From an archaeon (lineage in GTDB: Archaea > Nanobdellota > Nanobdellia > Pacearchaeales > GW2011-AR1): a DNA stretch of 64,000 nucleotides. Made by a program: the position numbers and the translations under genes. The notes beneath the pieces were generated by a model that had not been told where the DNA came from, searched no databases, and was given only the letters and a program-made list of their open reading frames with translations. How positions within the stretch are numbered: the stretch's first letter is position 1; every line of letters begins with the position of its first letter. The stretch covers positions 195,300-259,299 of the forward strand of contig JABHSE010000004.1 of assembly GCA_018697035.1 (NCBI GenBank), given 5' to 3'. Below, piece by piece: positions 16,935 to 25,722 of this stretch.

Positions 16935-18041
16935 ATGAAAACAAAGGTGAACCCCTACGAAGTCCAAGGCGAAGTAGACTACGACCGCCTAATCAAAGAA
17001 TTCGGAATAAAAAAAATCGACAAAAAACTTCTAGATAGAATTGAAAAAATAACAGGTGAAATCCATCCATACCTAAAACGAGAAATCTTCTTCGCACATC
17101 GAGACCTAGAAAAATTACTAGACGCTCACGACCAAGGCAAAAAATTCTTCCTCTATACAGGCTGCGGACCATCAGGCCCAATCCATCTAGGACACTACTC
17201 AGTCTGGTCTTTCATAAAATGGCTCCAAGATAAATTCGACGTAGAACTATGGTTCCAATTCACAGACGACGAAAAATTCCTCTACAAAAATAAAACATAC
17301 GAAGAGATACAAGAATGGACAAATCAAAACATGTTAGACGTAGCAGCAATAGGATTCAATCCAAACAAAACACACTTCCTAATCGACACAAAACACGCCG
17401 GCATAATGTACCCCGAAGCAATCAAAGTCGCAAAAAAAATAACCTTCTCAACAATCAAAGCCTCCTTCGGCTTCACAGACTCAAACAACATCGGCTCAAT
17501 ATTCTACACAGCAATGCAAACAGTTCCATGCTTTCTACCAAACGTCCTGAACAACAAAGACGAATACTGCCTAATTCCACTAGCCGTAGACCAAGATCCA
17601 CACTTCAGAATTTCCAGAGACGTAATCCAAAAACTAGGCCACAAAAAACCTGCAATCATACACGCAAAATTTATGTGCCCATTAACAGGGATAGAAGGAA
17701 AGCAAGGAAGCTCAACCGACGCAAAAGCAATCCTAATGACAGATACACCTCAACAGGTAAAGAAAAAAATCAACAAATACGCATTCTCAGGAGGACAAGA
17801 TACAGTAGAAGAACACCGTAAGAAAGGCGGAAACGTAGATGTAGACGTTGCATGCCAATGGCTAAAATACTTCGAACACGACGACAAAAAGCTAGCAGCA
17901 ATATATAAAGATTACTCAAAAGGAAAACTATTATCAGGCGAAGTCAAAACAATCCTAATAGAAAAAATCAATAAGATATTATCAGAGCATCAAAAAACAA
18001 AAAACAAAATAGATGTAGATAAGTTCATTTACAAAGAATAA
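16935..18041 (+). CDS. trpS: tryptophanyl-tRNA synthetase
   Basis: 368 aa, archaeal/eukaryal-type TrpRS. Motifs: GPSGPIHLGHYSVWSFIK (HIGH, about residues 77-94), FQFTDDEKFLYK, the tryptophan-pocket region QTVPCFLPNVL and AVDQDPHFRISRD, and GKQGSSTDAKAI as the KMSKS equivalent. TATAAAAA at 16906-16913 fixes the start. Confidence 0.95.
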   Translation: MKTKVNPYEVQGEVDYDRLIKEFGIKKIDKKLLDRIEKITGEIHPYLKREIFFAHRDLEKLLDAHDQGKKFFLYTGCGPSGPIHLGHYSVWSFIKWLQDKFDVELWFQFTDDEKFLYKNKTYEEIQEWTNQNMLDVAAIGFNPNKTHFLIDTKHAGIMYPEAIKVAKKITFSTIKASFGFTDSNNIGSIFYTAMQTVPCFLPNVLNNKDEYCLIPLAVDQDPHFRISRDVIQKLGHKKPAIIHAKFMCPLTGIEGKQGSSTDAKAILMTDTPQQVKKKINKYAFSGGQDTVEEHRKKGGNVDVDVACQWLKYFEHDDKKLAAIYKDYSKGKLLSGEVKTILIEKINKILSEHQKTKNKIDVDKFIYKE

Positions 18042-18042
18042 T

Positions 18043-18429
18043 CTAAAGTTTCAATAAATCTTTAACTTTACCAGATTTTCCTAATCCTCGAATCTTTTCC
18101 GCAATATCTCCTAAGGGCTTTCTTACAAATTCCCTTCCAGTATTAGATAAATTAGTCTTACACTCAAAAACACGACAATCTTTTGGTCTATCATTATAGG
18201 CATCACAAGAAGTTACTTTAGCATCAGCATCGTAACGCAGATATTCACAAGCCTCCCATCCCGGACTAATCACCTTCATTACAGGTTTAACCGAAACTAA
18301 AGGCAAATTCTCTCTATCAACATCTTCAATCCTAAAATAAACACAACAAGCCCCACATCTATCACAGCCCTGATTATCAACATCGTTAGTACGGTCAATA
18401 CGAGTAAAATAATCCAACAACTTACCCAT
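18043..18429 (-). CDS. YkgJ-family zinc/iron-chelating cysteine-cluster protein
   Basis: 128 aa. CDRCGACCVYFRI near residue 22 (CxxCxxCC), further ligands in WEACEYLRYD and SCDAYNDRPKDCRVFEC: the YkgJ/DUF3785-like cluster pattern. Many homologues are annotated Fe-S oxidoreductase without a known reaction. Start ATG 18429 overlaps the upstream gene by 8 bp; the upstream start at 18498 would overlap it by 77. Confidence 0.8.
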   Translation of the reverse strand: MGKLLDYFTRIDRTNDVDNQGCDRCGACCVYFRIEDVDRENLPLVSVKPVMKVISPGWEACEYLRYDADAKVTSCDAYNDRPKDCRVFECKTNLSNTGREFVRKPLGDIAEKIRGLGKSGKVKDLLKL

Positions 18430-18856
18430 TCTGAACCACCTTCCCTTCAAACGGCAAACCAACGGCATCAACATCAAGCATTCCCAAGAGCCCATCATTC
18501 AAACCACGAACGAACATACTCCTTTTATCCTTTTTATCAATATTCATCTGCGCAACCAAAGCAGCAGCCCAAAAAATACCTTTACCAGAAACTCCCTCAA
18601 AATCAACAATATACTCATCTTTGTTCTTAGCAAAATCCATTAACTTATAACCAAGATTAGGAACCTTATTACTATAATCAGACGCGTTACTAGAATCAAT
18701 CATATCACTCCCAAGCTCACTAGAAACGTAAAACACATCCCCAGATTTCACTTTTCCAGAATAAAACAAAGGATTCTCTATACTTGCCCCCTCATGTCTC
18801 GTTTCGTTCCCATGAACAGCATCTGCCAAGTTCTCAAAATGATAAATCTCTTTCAT
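18422..18856 (-). CDS. hypothetical protein
   Basis: 144 aa, acidic, no recognised domain. TATATAAA at 18878-18885 is 25.5 nt before ATG 18856, so the start is MKEIYHFENLADAV. Followed by the YkgJ-family gene with 8 bp overlap. Confidence 0.55.
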   Translation of the reverse strand: MKEIYHFENLADAVHGNETRHEGASIENPLFYSGKVKSGDVFYVSSELGSDMIDSSNASDYSNKVPNLGYKLMDFAKNKDEYIVDFEGVSGKGIFWAAALVAQMNIDKKDKRSMFVRGLNDGLLGMLDVDAVGLPFEGKVVQNG

Positions 18857-18900
18857 AATAACCCAACACATCAAAACTATATAAACCTTTCGTTTTGTAA

Positions 18901-19665
18901 CTATTGTTTGGTAACAACAGAATTAACTTCTGGAGCAGCCCTTTTAACGACTTCAACCCTGGCAACATCATCTCCGATATTAACTCCCTTATTCCCGATC
19001 TCCATCACAACAGCCTTCCTCTCGTGCGCCGTCCTTCTCATCTTCGCAATCCGAACAGCCCTATCACCTCGCCCAGCAATCCCAGATTCATAAAAAATAC
19101 TAACCGAATCACTAAGAAACCGCAAGATATCAGTCTTCGTCCACTCATCTCCACTAGTCCAATTCATATCACCCTCCAAGCTCTCATCTGCAAAAACCGT
19201 TGTCACCTTCAACCTCTTCATCAAACTCGACAACTCAAAAATCGTCTCACGAATCTTCCCTTGATCACTCAAATTCAAAGCCAAAACAGAAATAGGATCA
19301 AAACAAATCCTCCGCACATCACCCTTAGAAATCATCTTAGTTAACTCCTTCTTCAGCTCATCAATCCCAGTCTGTGGCGAAAACCTCATAAACGTAATCT
19401 TACCCTCCTCGCTAGCCCTAGAAAAATCCCAACCATAAGCCATAGCATCATTCATAATCCCAACGATATCCGGCTCAAAACTACAATACAACCCATTCTC
19501 ATTAAACTTCGTCGCACCATTCCAAAGAAACTGCAACAAAAAAGTACTCTTCCCTGAACCTGGCCCACCAACAATCAAATTATCACTATTCCGAACGAAA
19601 CCCCCGTCACATAATTTATCAAACCCTACAATCCCCGTCGGACACCTATCAATCACCCCACTCAT
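18901..19665 (-). CDS. KaiC-like RecA-superfamily ATPase
   Basis: 254 aa. Single RecA-like domain: CPTGIVGFDKLCDGGFVRNS, Walker A VGGPGSGKSTFLLQF (about residues 32-46), catalytic Glu region LYCSFEPD and Walker B ICFDPISVLAL. Single-domain KaiC homologues are numerous in archaea, often with phosphoenzyme or switch activity. Shares a bidirectional promoter with thrS. Confidence 0.88.
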   Translation of the reverse strand: MSGVIDRCPTGIVGFDKLCDGGFVRNSDNLIVGGPGSGKSTFLLQFLWNGATKFNENGLYCSFEPDIVGIMNDAMAYGWDFSRASEEGKITFMRFSPQTGIDELKKELTKMISKGDVRRICFDPISVLALNLSDQGKIRETIFELSSLMKRLKVTTVFADESLEGDMNWTSGDEWTKTDILRFLSDSVSIFYESGIAGRGDRAVRIAKMRRTAHERKAVVMEIGNKGVNIGDDVARVEVVKRAAPEVNSVVTKQ

Positions 19666-19694
19666 ACTTCAACTAAAGTATAAATCTTTATAAA
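19664..19694. promoter_or_regulatory. bidirectional TATA box plus inverted repeat
   Basis: TTTATAAA (19687-19694, centre 19690.5) lies 25.5 nt from both the KaiC-like start (19665, -) and the thrS start (19716, +). On the KaiC side only, ATACTT-CAACTA-AAGTAT (19664-19681) is a perfect 6-bp inverted repeat covering the transcription start, a candidate operator acting on one direction. Confidence 0.72.
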
Positions 19695-19715
19695 TTCTCC
19701 TTTTCTTAATTTCAC

Positions 19716-21014
19716 ATGGAAAAAGAATTATCCCCAGAAGAAGGGTCTCAAATTTTAAGAAAGATGACAAAGATAAAAATGCAGGCTACTCGAGGAAAAG
19801 ATGATCTAAAAAGCAATGTAGAACTAGGAAGAGACTTAGATCTATACATAGTAAGCGATGTAGTAGGAAAGGGATTGCCTCTCCTAACACCAAAGGGGGC
19901 AACAATAAAAAGAGAACTTGAAAGATTCATAACAGATGAAGAATTAAAGAGAGGTTATGAGTATACATCAACTCCAATAATGGCGAAAAGCGATCTTTAC
20001 AAAATATCTGGACACTGGCAACACTACAAGGACGACATGTTCACACTAAATGTACATGGAGAAGATTACGCATTAAGACCAATGACATGCCCATTTCAAT
20101 TCGTTCTCTTCAAAAGAAAACCAAGAACATACAAAGATCTCCCAAAAAAATACGCCGAACTTGCAACGCTATTCAGAAAGGAAAAATCAGGAGAACTAAG
20201 GGGATTAACGAGATTAAGCCAATTCACATTAGCAGATGCACATGTCTTATGCACACCAGAACAAATAGAAGAAGAATTCATTAAAGTCATGGATCTAATA
20301 AAATACACAATGAAGATCCTAGGAATTGAAGTTTGGTATAGGTTTTCGAAATGGGACCCAGAAAACAAGAAGGGTAAATATGTGGATAACCCAAAAGCAT
20401 GGGAACACACACAAAAATTTATGAAAAAAATTCTAGATAAAATGGAAGTAAAATATATAGAAGCAGAAGATGAAGCTGCATTCTATGGGCCAAAACTGGA
20501 CCTGCAATATAAAGATGTATATGGAAAAGAGGATAGCTTAATTACTCTCCAAATAGATTTCGCGTTACCAGAAAAATTCGATCTAAAATATACAGATAAA
20601 GACGGAAAAGAAAAATTAGCAATGGTCATTCATAGATCTTCAACGGGCTGCACAGAAAGAACAATTTCCTATATATTAGAAAAAACACAAGGAAATCTTC
20701 CACTATGGCTAAGTCCAATACAAACCAAAGTAATGAGTATGAATGAAGATGTGAAAGATTATGCATTACAAATAAACAAAAAACTATTAGATACAGGGAT
20801 TAGATCAGAATTAGATAACAGAAACGAATCAATAGGCAAAAAAGTAAAAGGCGCTATAACAGAAAAGGCATTTTACTTAATAACAGTCGGAGAACAAGAA
20901 ATGAAAGAAAACAAAATCGCTGTAAGAAAAAGAGACTCAAAAGAAATAATAACAATGACACTAGAAGAATTCAGGGAAAAAATAAATACCGAAATTTTCA
21001 AGAAAACCTTATAA
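19716..21014 (+). CDS. thrS: threonyl-tRNA synthetase without editing domain
   Basis: 432 aa. Begins almost directly with the class II catalytic core: motif 2 region ELRGLTRLSQFTLADAHVLC, zinc ligands in MTCPFQF, the ADAH histidine and VIHRSSTGCTER (motif 3), then the anticodon-binding domain (SPIQTKVMSM onward). The TGS and editing domains (roughly 200 or more residues in usual ThrRS) are absent. The DNA lacks the host A/C skew, so it may be acquired. Either editing is done by a separate protein or the cell tolerates mischarging. Confidence 0.92.
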   Translation: MEKELSPEEGSQILRKMTKIKMQATRGKDDLKSNVELGRDLDLYIVSDVVGKGLPLLTPKGATIKRELERFITDEELKRGYEYTSTPIMAKSDLYKISGHWQHYKDDMFTLNVHGEDYALRPMTCPFQFVLFKRKPRTYKDLPKKYAELATLFRKEKSGELRGLTRLSQFTLADAHVLCTPEQIEEEFIKVMDLIKYTMKILGIEVWYRFSKWDPENKKGKYVDNPKAWEHTQKFMKKILDKMEVKYIEAEDEAAFYGPKLDLQYKDVYGKEDSLITLQIDFALPEKFDLKYTDKDGKEKLAMVIHRSSTGCTERTISYILEKTQGNLPLWLSPIQTKVMSMNEDVKDYALQINKKLLDTGIRSELDNRNESIGKKVKGAITEKAFYLITVGEQEMKENKIAVRKRDSKEIITMTLEEFREKINTEIFKKTL

Positions 21015-21036
21015 ACAACGACATCGTTAATCAAGC

Positions 21037-21294
21037 ATGAGGTGGGGCAAAATAGTACTAGTTTTTCAAGCAGTCATGGTATTGATAATAGGAATTATTT
21101 TCTTTTCTCAATTCACTATCATAGAAAATTCCGAAATTCTAGATTTAAGGGAAGAGTTCAAAAGTGAAAGTTATATCGAAAATGAACTCCCCCCAACAAT
21201 TCAAGAAATAAAAGACAGATTCAAACTCTCAGCTTACATCCTGATTGTAGTCTCATTAACCGAATTGGCAATAATCTCAAGATTAATAAACTAA
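21037..21294 (+). CDS. small two-helix membrane protein
   Basis: 85 aa. Helices at about residues 5-25 and 62-80 with a charged exterior loop. Its TATA-like TTATAAAC overlaps the thrS stop codon. No family recognised. Confidence 0.5.
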   Translation: MRWGKIVLVFQAVMVLIIGIIFFSQFTIIENSEILDLREEFKSESYIENELPPTIQEIKDRFKLSAYILIVVSLTELAIISRLIN

Positions 21295-21313
21295 ATTCTC
21301 GACCAAATTAGCA

Positions 21314-21829
21314 ATGAAAATAATCAACCTCATAGAAGAGTTACAAGAAACACAACACTACAAAATGTTCCAACAACAAAATACAGATTCCTATTTTTCG
21401 GCAGCATTTTTAATTTTAAATCTAGAAGATAAGACAGAACAAATCCAATTAGACTATTTCTTACCACAAACAAAACAAATCGCAGCATTCGCACATCCAT
21501 GGACAGAACCAAAAATCCACGACGATATAATCTCAGTTAAAGAAGGAAAAACCGAACCTAAAAAAATAGAACAAATGAAACATCAAACTACAGAAATCAA
21601 AATAGATATAGACAGCTTAGAATCAGAATGCAAAAAACTAATCAAAGAAAATAACTCTTCAATAGCCCCAACAAAAATAATAACGATACTAAAGGACGAT
21701 ATCTGGAACCTAACATGTATGGACAACATGCTAGGAATCGTCAGAATAAAAATCAACGCAATATCAGAGGAACTTATAGATTTCAATAAGGGTGGCCTAA
21801 TGGACTTTATGGGAATCAAAAAGCAATAA
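21314..21829 (+). CDS. hypothetical protein
   Basis: 171 aa soluble protein rich in Ile/Glu/Lys, no cysteine motif apart from isolated residues. The N-terminal half (QHYKMFQQQNTDSYFSAAFL, LDYFLPQTKQIAAFAHPW) looks alpha/beta. No family recognised; short spacing suggests an operon with the flanking membrane genes. Confidence 0.55.
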   Translation: MKIINLIEELQETQHYKMFQQQNTDSYFSAAFLILNLEDKTEQIQLDYFLPQTKQIAAFAHPWTEPKIHDDIISVKEGKTEPKKIEQMKHQTTEIKIDIDSLESECKKLIKENNSSIAPTKIITILKDDIWNLTCMDNMLGIVRIKINAISEELIDFNKGGLMDFMGIKKQ

Positions 21830-21863
21830 TAACTTTTATATAACATCAAACATTTAAGAAAAT

Positions 21864-22136
21864 ATGAAATTATTAGACTTCATAAAGCCCTCAATAACAA
21901 AAATCATCTTGACAATAATTGGATTATTTTTGATCCCGGCAATGGGATATCAAAATCGGTGCCTAATAGAACCCTGTGGAAAAACACTTAGGCCACTAAT
22001 AGTACATTTAGTCAAAGGCATAAACATCGATAGTATCAACTTCCCAAGTTTAATCATCGGAATAATCTTAATCTATATCCTATCCAGCCTAATAGTCGCA
22101 GGCAGCAATGTCCTAATTAGACGGCACAAACGTTAA
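21864..22136 (+). CDS. small two-helix membrane protein
   Basis: 90 aa. Helix about 10-30, an exterior loop with two cysteines (YQNRCLIEPCGKTL), helix about 55-80, basic C-terminus. TTTATATA at 21835-21842 fixes the start. No family recognised. Confidence 0.5.
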   Translation: MKLLDFIKPSITKIILTIIGLFLIPAMGYQNRCLIEPCGKTLRPLIVHLVKGINIDSINFPSLIIGIILIYILSSLIVAGSNVLIRRHKR

Positions 22137-22137
22137 A

Positions 22138-22725
22138 CTACTCCTTCCTCACAACAAAAACAATATTTCTCCCCTCTTCAACCTTCAAAATCTCGAACCC
22201 AACACTCTCCAACTCGCTTCTCAACTCATCCACATCATAAATATAAGTATACCTCTCAACCTTCTTACTCCCAACACTCCAAGGCACAAACCCCTCTTTC
22301 GCCCTATTCTTCAACCTCTTCTGCCCCCGTCCCCAAACCGAAACCAAAGCTTCGCCTCCATTTTTAAGAACCCGAAAAACCTCCTCTAAAGCCTTCCGCC
22401 TCTTCTCCGCCGAATCAACACAATGCAAAACCGCACTAAAAATAACACAATCAAAAAACCCATCATCATAAGGAACCGCATCGACACCAGCCTTCTTCAC
22501 CTCAACATAACCTCGAGCTCCAGCCAACTCAACCATCTTCTCAGAAAAATCAACTCCATAAAAATCCAAACCCTCAATATCATAAAAATTCCTTCCACTT
22601 CCACATCCCAAATCCAAAACACGACCCTTCTTATTTTTCAAAAATTCAACAACATCCGAAACATCATACTGCCGAAACTCCTTCCACGGCCTAGCAATCG
22701 CATCCCAAACTTCTTCCTGCTTCAT
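22138..22725 (-). CDS. class I SAM methyltransferase (Trm9/UbiE-like)
   Basis: 195 aa. WDAIARPWKEFRQYD at the start, SAM motif VLDLGCGSGRNFYDI (about residues 37-51), acidic VDFSEKM, and post-I CVIFSAVLHCVDS (about 92). The WxxIA..W and the VHHV/LHC-like motif resemble the tRNA-modifying Trm9/ABH8 methyltransferases, which act on the wobble uridine product of Elp3; elp3 is the next-but-one gene. Function is inferred. Confidence 0.78.
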   Translation of the reverse strand: MKQEEVWDAIARPWKEFRQYDVSDVVEFLKNKKGRVLDLGCGSGRNFYDIEGLDFYGVDFSEKMVELAGARGYVEVKKAGVDAVPYDDGFFDCVIFSAVLHCVDSAEKRRKALEEVFRVLKNGGEALVSVWGRGQKRLKNRAKEGFVPWSVGSKKVERYTYIYDVDELRSELESVGFEILKVEEGRNIVFVVRKE

Positions 22726-22767
22726 AGTACATAAATATATTTAAACAATAAAAACCTTCCTAATATC

Positions 22768-22959
22768 ATGTTCCCTAGATTAGAAGAATTAACACAGCAA
22801 CAAATAAAAAATTTCAACATAACAATAGTAAAGAACCCCGAAGATCCCTGTAACTTCTGCGATAGAAAAATCCAAACAGGACTCGAGTGCAACGATTCAA
22901 AAAATCCCTACTGTTCAATGGACTGCTATTATTCTGCACTCATAAAAGATAAAAATTAA
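22768..22959 (+). CDS. small zinc-finger protein (TRASH/FCS-like)
   Basis: 63 aa with DPCNFCDRKIQ, then YCSMDCYYSA near the C-terminus: four cysteines arranged like a TRASH/FCS treble-clef finger. Probably metal-binding; no partner apparent. Confidence 0.6.
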   Translation: MFPRLEELTQQQIKNFNITIVKNPEDPCNFCDRKIQTGLECNDSKNPYCSMDCYYSALIKDKN

Positions 22960-23038
22960 TAATCATAAAAATATTACTTATCTTCTTTTCGCCTTGTCTT
23001 CCCTCAACACATTTAAACCATGAAAGCTTTTTCCCTCA

Positions 23039-24430
23039 ATGAAAACAAGAAGCCTCACAAAACCAGGAGCAAAACGAAAGCCCACCAAAACAATATCAGG
23101 AGTAGCACCTCTAGCCGTAATGCTCCCACCAAGAAAATGCGACCACGGAACATGCTTATACTGCCCATCATTCGACGCCCCACAATCCTACACCCCAGAA
23201 TCTCCAGCCGTAATAAGAGCGCGAGAATGCGGTTACGATCCCATAAAACAAATCAACGCAAGACTAAAGGCATTCGAACATATGCGACACCCAACAGAAA
23301 AAATCGAACTCATAATAATGGGAGGCACCTTTCTTTCATACTCAAAAGAATTTCAAAGAGACTTCATAAAAAAATGCTATGACGCGCTAAATCAACAAAA
23401 AGCGGAAAGCCTAGAGCAAGCAAAAAAAATAAACGAAACATCATACCATCGCTGCATCGCACTCTGCATAGAAACAAGGCCAGACGTTTGTACTGAAAGT
23501 CAAATCAAGGATATTCTAAGCTACGGAGCGACACGAGTAGAACTAGGAGTCCAGGCCATAGACGACAAAATATACAAAAAAGTAAACAGGGGTCACACAG
23601 TTCAAGATGTTATTGATGCGACCCAAAGACTAAAACAGGCTGGTTTCAAGGTCGGCTATCATTTAATGCCAGGTATACCTGGGTCTACTTCAAAAAAAGA
23701 CATCGAAATGTTCAAAGAAATATTCACCTCACCAACTTTTAAACCAGATCAAATCAAGATATATCCATGCCAAGTTCTAAAGGGAGCAGCAATTGAAAAT
23801 CTTTACTACGGTGGTGAATACATCCCTTATTCAAAAGAGCAAGCAACAGAATTAATAATCGAAATGCTAAAACTAACTCCACGCTATTGCAGAATCATGC
23901 GAATCATGCGAGAAATTCCACCTCACTATCTAGTTGCCGGAATAAAAAATATAGACATGCGCCACGACATAGAAAAAAATATACGTCCGAATAATATAAA
24001 AATAAATGAAATAAGATTTCGAGAGATAGGGTTTGCAGTTAGAGACAAAAGGAAAATCAATACAAAACTAAAACTCAAAACAACAAAATATAAAGCCTCA
24101 GGTGGAACGGAATATTTTCTAGAAATTATAAACTCCGACAACATATTATTCGGACTCCTAAGATTAAGGTTAGATAAAAAATTGCCAGCAATGATTCGCG
24201 AAATTCATGTGTATGGCCAAGCTCTAAATATAACAAAAACGCAAATCAACAACAAAGCCTCTCAGCATACAGGATTAGGAAAACAACTAATGCAAGAAGC
24301 AGAAAAAATAGCAAAGAAAAAACGGTTCAAAGATATAAGAGTGATTTCAGGAATAGGAGTAAGAGAATACTACAAAAAGTTGGGATATAAATTAGATAAA
24401 CAAAAAATTTATATGGGAAAAAGTCTATAA
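23039..24430 (+). CDS. elp3: Elp3-type tRNA wobble-uridine acetyltransferase/radical SAM enzyme
   Basis: 463 aa. Radical SAM cluster in RKCDHGTCLYCPSF (about residues 32-45, CxxxxCxxC), GGTFLSYSKEFQRDF, ETRPDVCTE, and HLMPGIPGSTSKKDIEMF; a C-terminal GNAT acetyltransferase begins near 380 (QHTGLGKQLMQEAEKIA, YYKKLGYKLD). Forms the carboxymethyl side chain on U34 of tRNA using acetyl-CoA. The N-terminal RNA-binding extension of longer homologues is missing, as is common in reduced archaea. Confidence 0.94.
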   Translation: MKTRSLTKPGAKRKPTKTISGVAPLAVMLPPRKCDHGTCLYCPSFDAPQSYTPESPAVIRARECGYDPIKQINARLKAFEHMRHPTEKIELIIMGGTFLSYSKEFQRDFIKKCYDALNQQKAESLEQAKKINETSYHRCIALCIETRPDVCTESQIKDILSYGATRVELGVQAIDDKIYKKVNRGHTVQDVIDATQRLKQAGFKVGYHLMPGIPGSTSKKDIEMFKEIFTSPTFKPDQIKIYPCQVLKGAAIENLYYGGEYIPYSKEQATELIIEMLKLTPRYCRIMRIMREIPPHYLVAGIKNIDMRHDIEKNIRPNNIKINEIRFREIGFAVRDKRKINTKLKLKTTKYKASGGTEYFLEIINSDNILFGLLRLRLDKKLPAMIREIHVYGQALNITKTQINNKASQHTGLGKQLMQEAEKIAKKKRFKDIRVISGIGVREYYKKLGYKLDKQKIYMGKSL

Positions 24431-24506
24431 TCCAAAACCAACCCATTCTCCAATATATACGTAAGGGCACAATAATCTTTAAATCCCCAACTAACCAACT
24501 ATTTCT

Positions 24507-24971
24507 ATGTCACAAATATCCAACCTAAAAAAACTAACAAAAAAGAAACTCAAAGTCTTCGACACTAAACTCAAAACCTCCTTTATCCTAATCCGCCAAG
24601 ACCTAGACGACATGCAAATCATAGTAGACGCCATGCGGAAATACCTCAAGAAAAAAGATCGCGAGTATGAAAGACAAAACAAACACATAATCAAATCCCA
24701 AGTAAAAATTCAAGAAGATATAGACGAATTCACACAAAAAATCTCCCAACTAAACCTCGCACTCTCTCAAGTCAGCACCATCAAACAAGAACTCATCCTA
24801 AGGAAAGACCTCGCACAAATCGAAGACCGAATCAAAACCTCCTTCAAAAACGAAATCGAAAAATACAAATCCGAAACAATATCTCTAAAAGAGCAATTGA
24901 AAGAATCAGAAAAAAGAATCAAAGCACTAGAAAAAGGAACAGTCCACAAAAGGAAATTCTGGTTCAAATAA
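24507..24971 (+). CDS. coiled-coil protein
   Basis: 154 aa, almost entirely helical, with heptad spacing over about residues 30-145 (IKKYLKKKDREYERQNK-type segments). No enzymatic motif; a structural or tethering protein. It ends directly against the convergent GGDEF gene with no spacer. Confidence 0.6.
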   Translation: MSQISNLKKLTKKKLKVFDTKLKTSFILIRQDLDDMQIIVDAMRKYLKKKDREYERQNKHIIKSQVKIQEDIDEFTQKISQLNLALSQVSTIKQELILRKDLAQIEDRIKTSFKNEIEKYKSETISLKEQLKESEKRIKALEKGTVHKRKFWFK

Positions 24972-25610
24972 TCACAAAGAAACTCTACCCTTACCAGCTT
25001 TCTTAGCCCGATACAAAGCCTTATCCGCTTTATCAAAAGAACTCCTAAAATCATCATCTTTTTTAACTAAGTAAAGTCCAAGACTAACTGTTGGACTAAC
25101 AATAACATCTCCCTGACCATGAACCCTAGAAGTAGAAACCCTCTCAACAGCCTTCTTCGCAGCAGTAACAGCATTCCCATTTGAAACACCAGAATATATA
25201 CCAGCAAACTCATCCCCAGCATAACGATAAACATCATCCCCAGCACGACCACTTCCAAGCCTAAACGCAATTTCCCTCAAAACATCATTCCCGACCAAAT
25301 GCCCATAGCTATCATTAACCGACTTAAAATCATCAACATCTGCAATCATAATCGCAAAAGGAACCTTACTACGATTCAATAAAGAATGAGCTCTACCAAA
25401 ATCCCTCTTAAAACTATCCTTGCCATAACGACCAGTCAAACTATCAAAATCCCCCTCTTCCTTAAGTTTAGCAATAACCAAATCCAAATATCCATGATCC
25501 TTAGTGCCTAAAACGCTAAACAATTTATCAGCAGCTGCTTCCACAATATCATTATTAGAAGCAGACTCACCAAAGCCCAGTTTTTGAACCAATTTACCTA
25601 AATCTTTCAT
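24972..25610 (-). CDS. GGDEF-domain protein (AGDEF variant)
   Basis: About 212 aa. An N-terminal helical part (about 60 residues) and a GGDEF domain: DSLTGRYGKDSFKRDF, metal site IMIADVDDFKSVNDSYGHLVG, signature RYAGDEFAGIYSG and C-terminal ADKALYRAKKAGKGRV. Diguanylate cyclases are rare in archaea; the first Gly of GGDEF is Ala here, a variant still active in some bacterial enzymes. No I-site RxxD is obvious and there is no sensor or EAL partner. ATG 25610 is chosen because TTTATATA (25632-25639) is centred 25.5 nt from it. Confidence 0.85.
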   Translation of the reverse strand: MKDLGKLVQKLGFGESASNNDIVEAAADKLFSVLGTKDHGYLDLVIAKLKEEGDFDSLTGRYGKDSFKRDFGRAHSLLNRSKVPFAIMIADVDDFKSVNDSYGHLVGNDVLREIAFRLGSGRAGDDVYRYAGDEFAGIYSGVSNGNAVTAAKKAVERVSTSRVHGQGDVIVSPTVSLGLYLVKKDDDFRSSFDKADKALYRAKKAGKGRVSL

Positions 25611-25722
25611 ATAATCCATAGTCGAAAAAACTATATAAATCTTTCGATTAGGCGTCACAATATAGTAACAACACCCCAATCACAACAAACTCTATAAACC
25701 GAAATCTCAAACAAGGAATAAA

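Noticed and set aside
23020-23382. Separate protein overlapping the start of elp3
   Set aside because: Arg/Lys/Thr-rich low-complexity reading in another frame of a clear elp3 gene.
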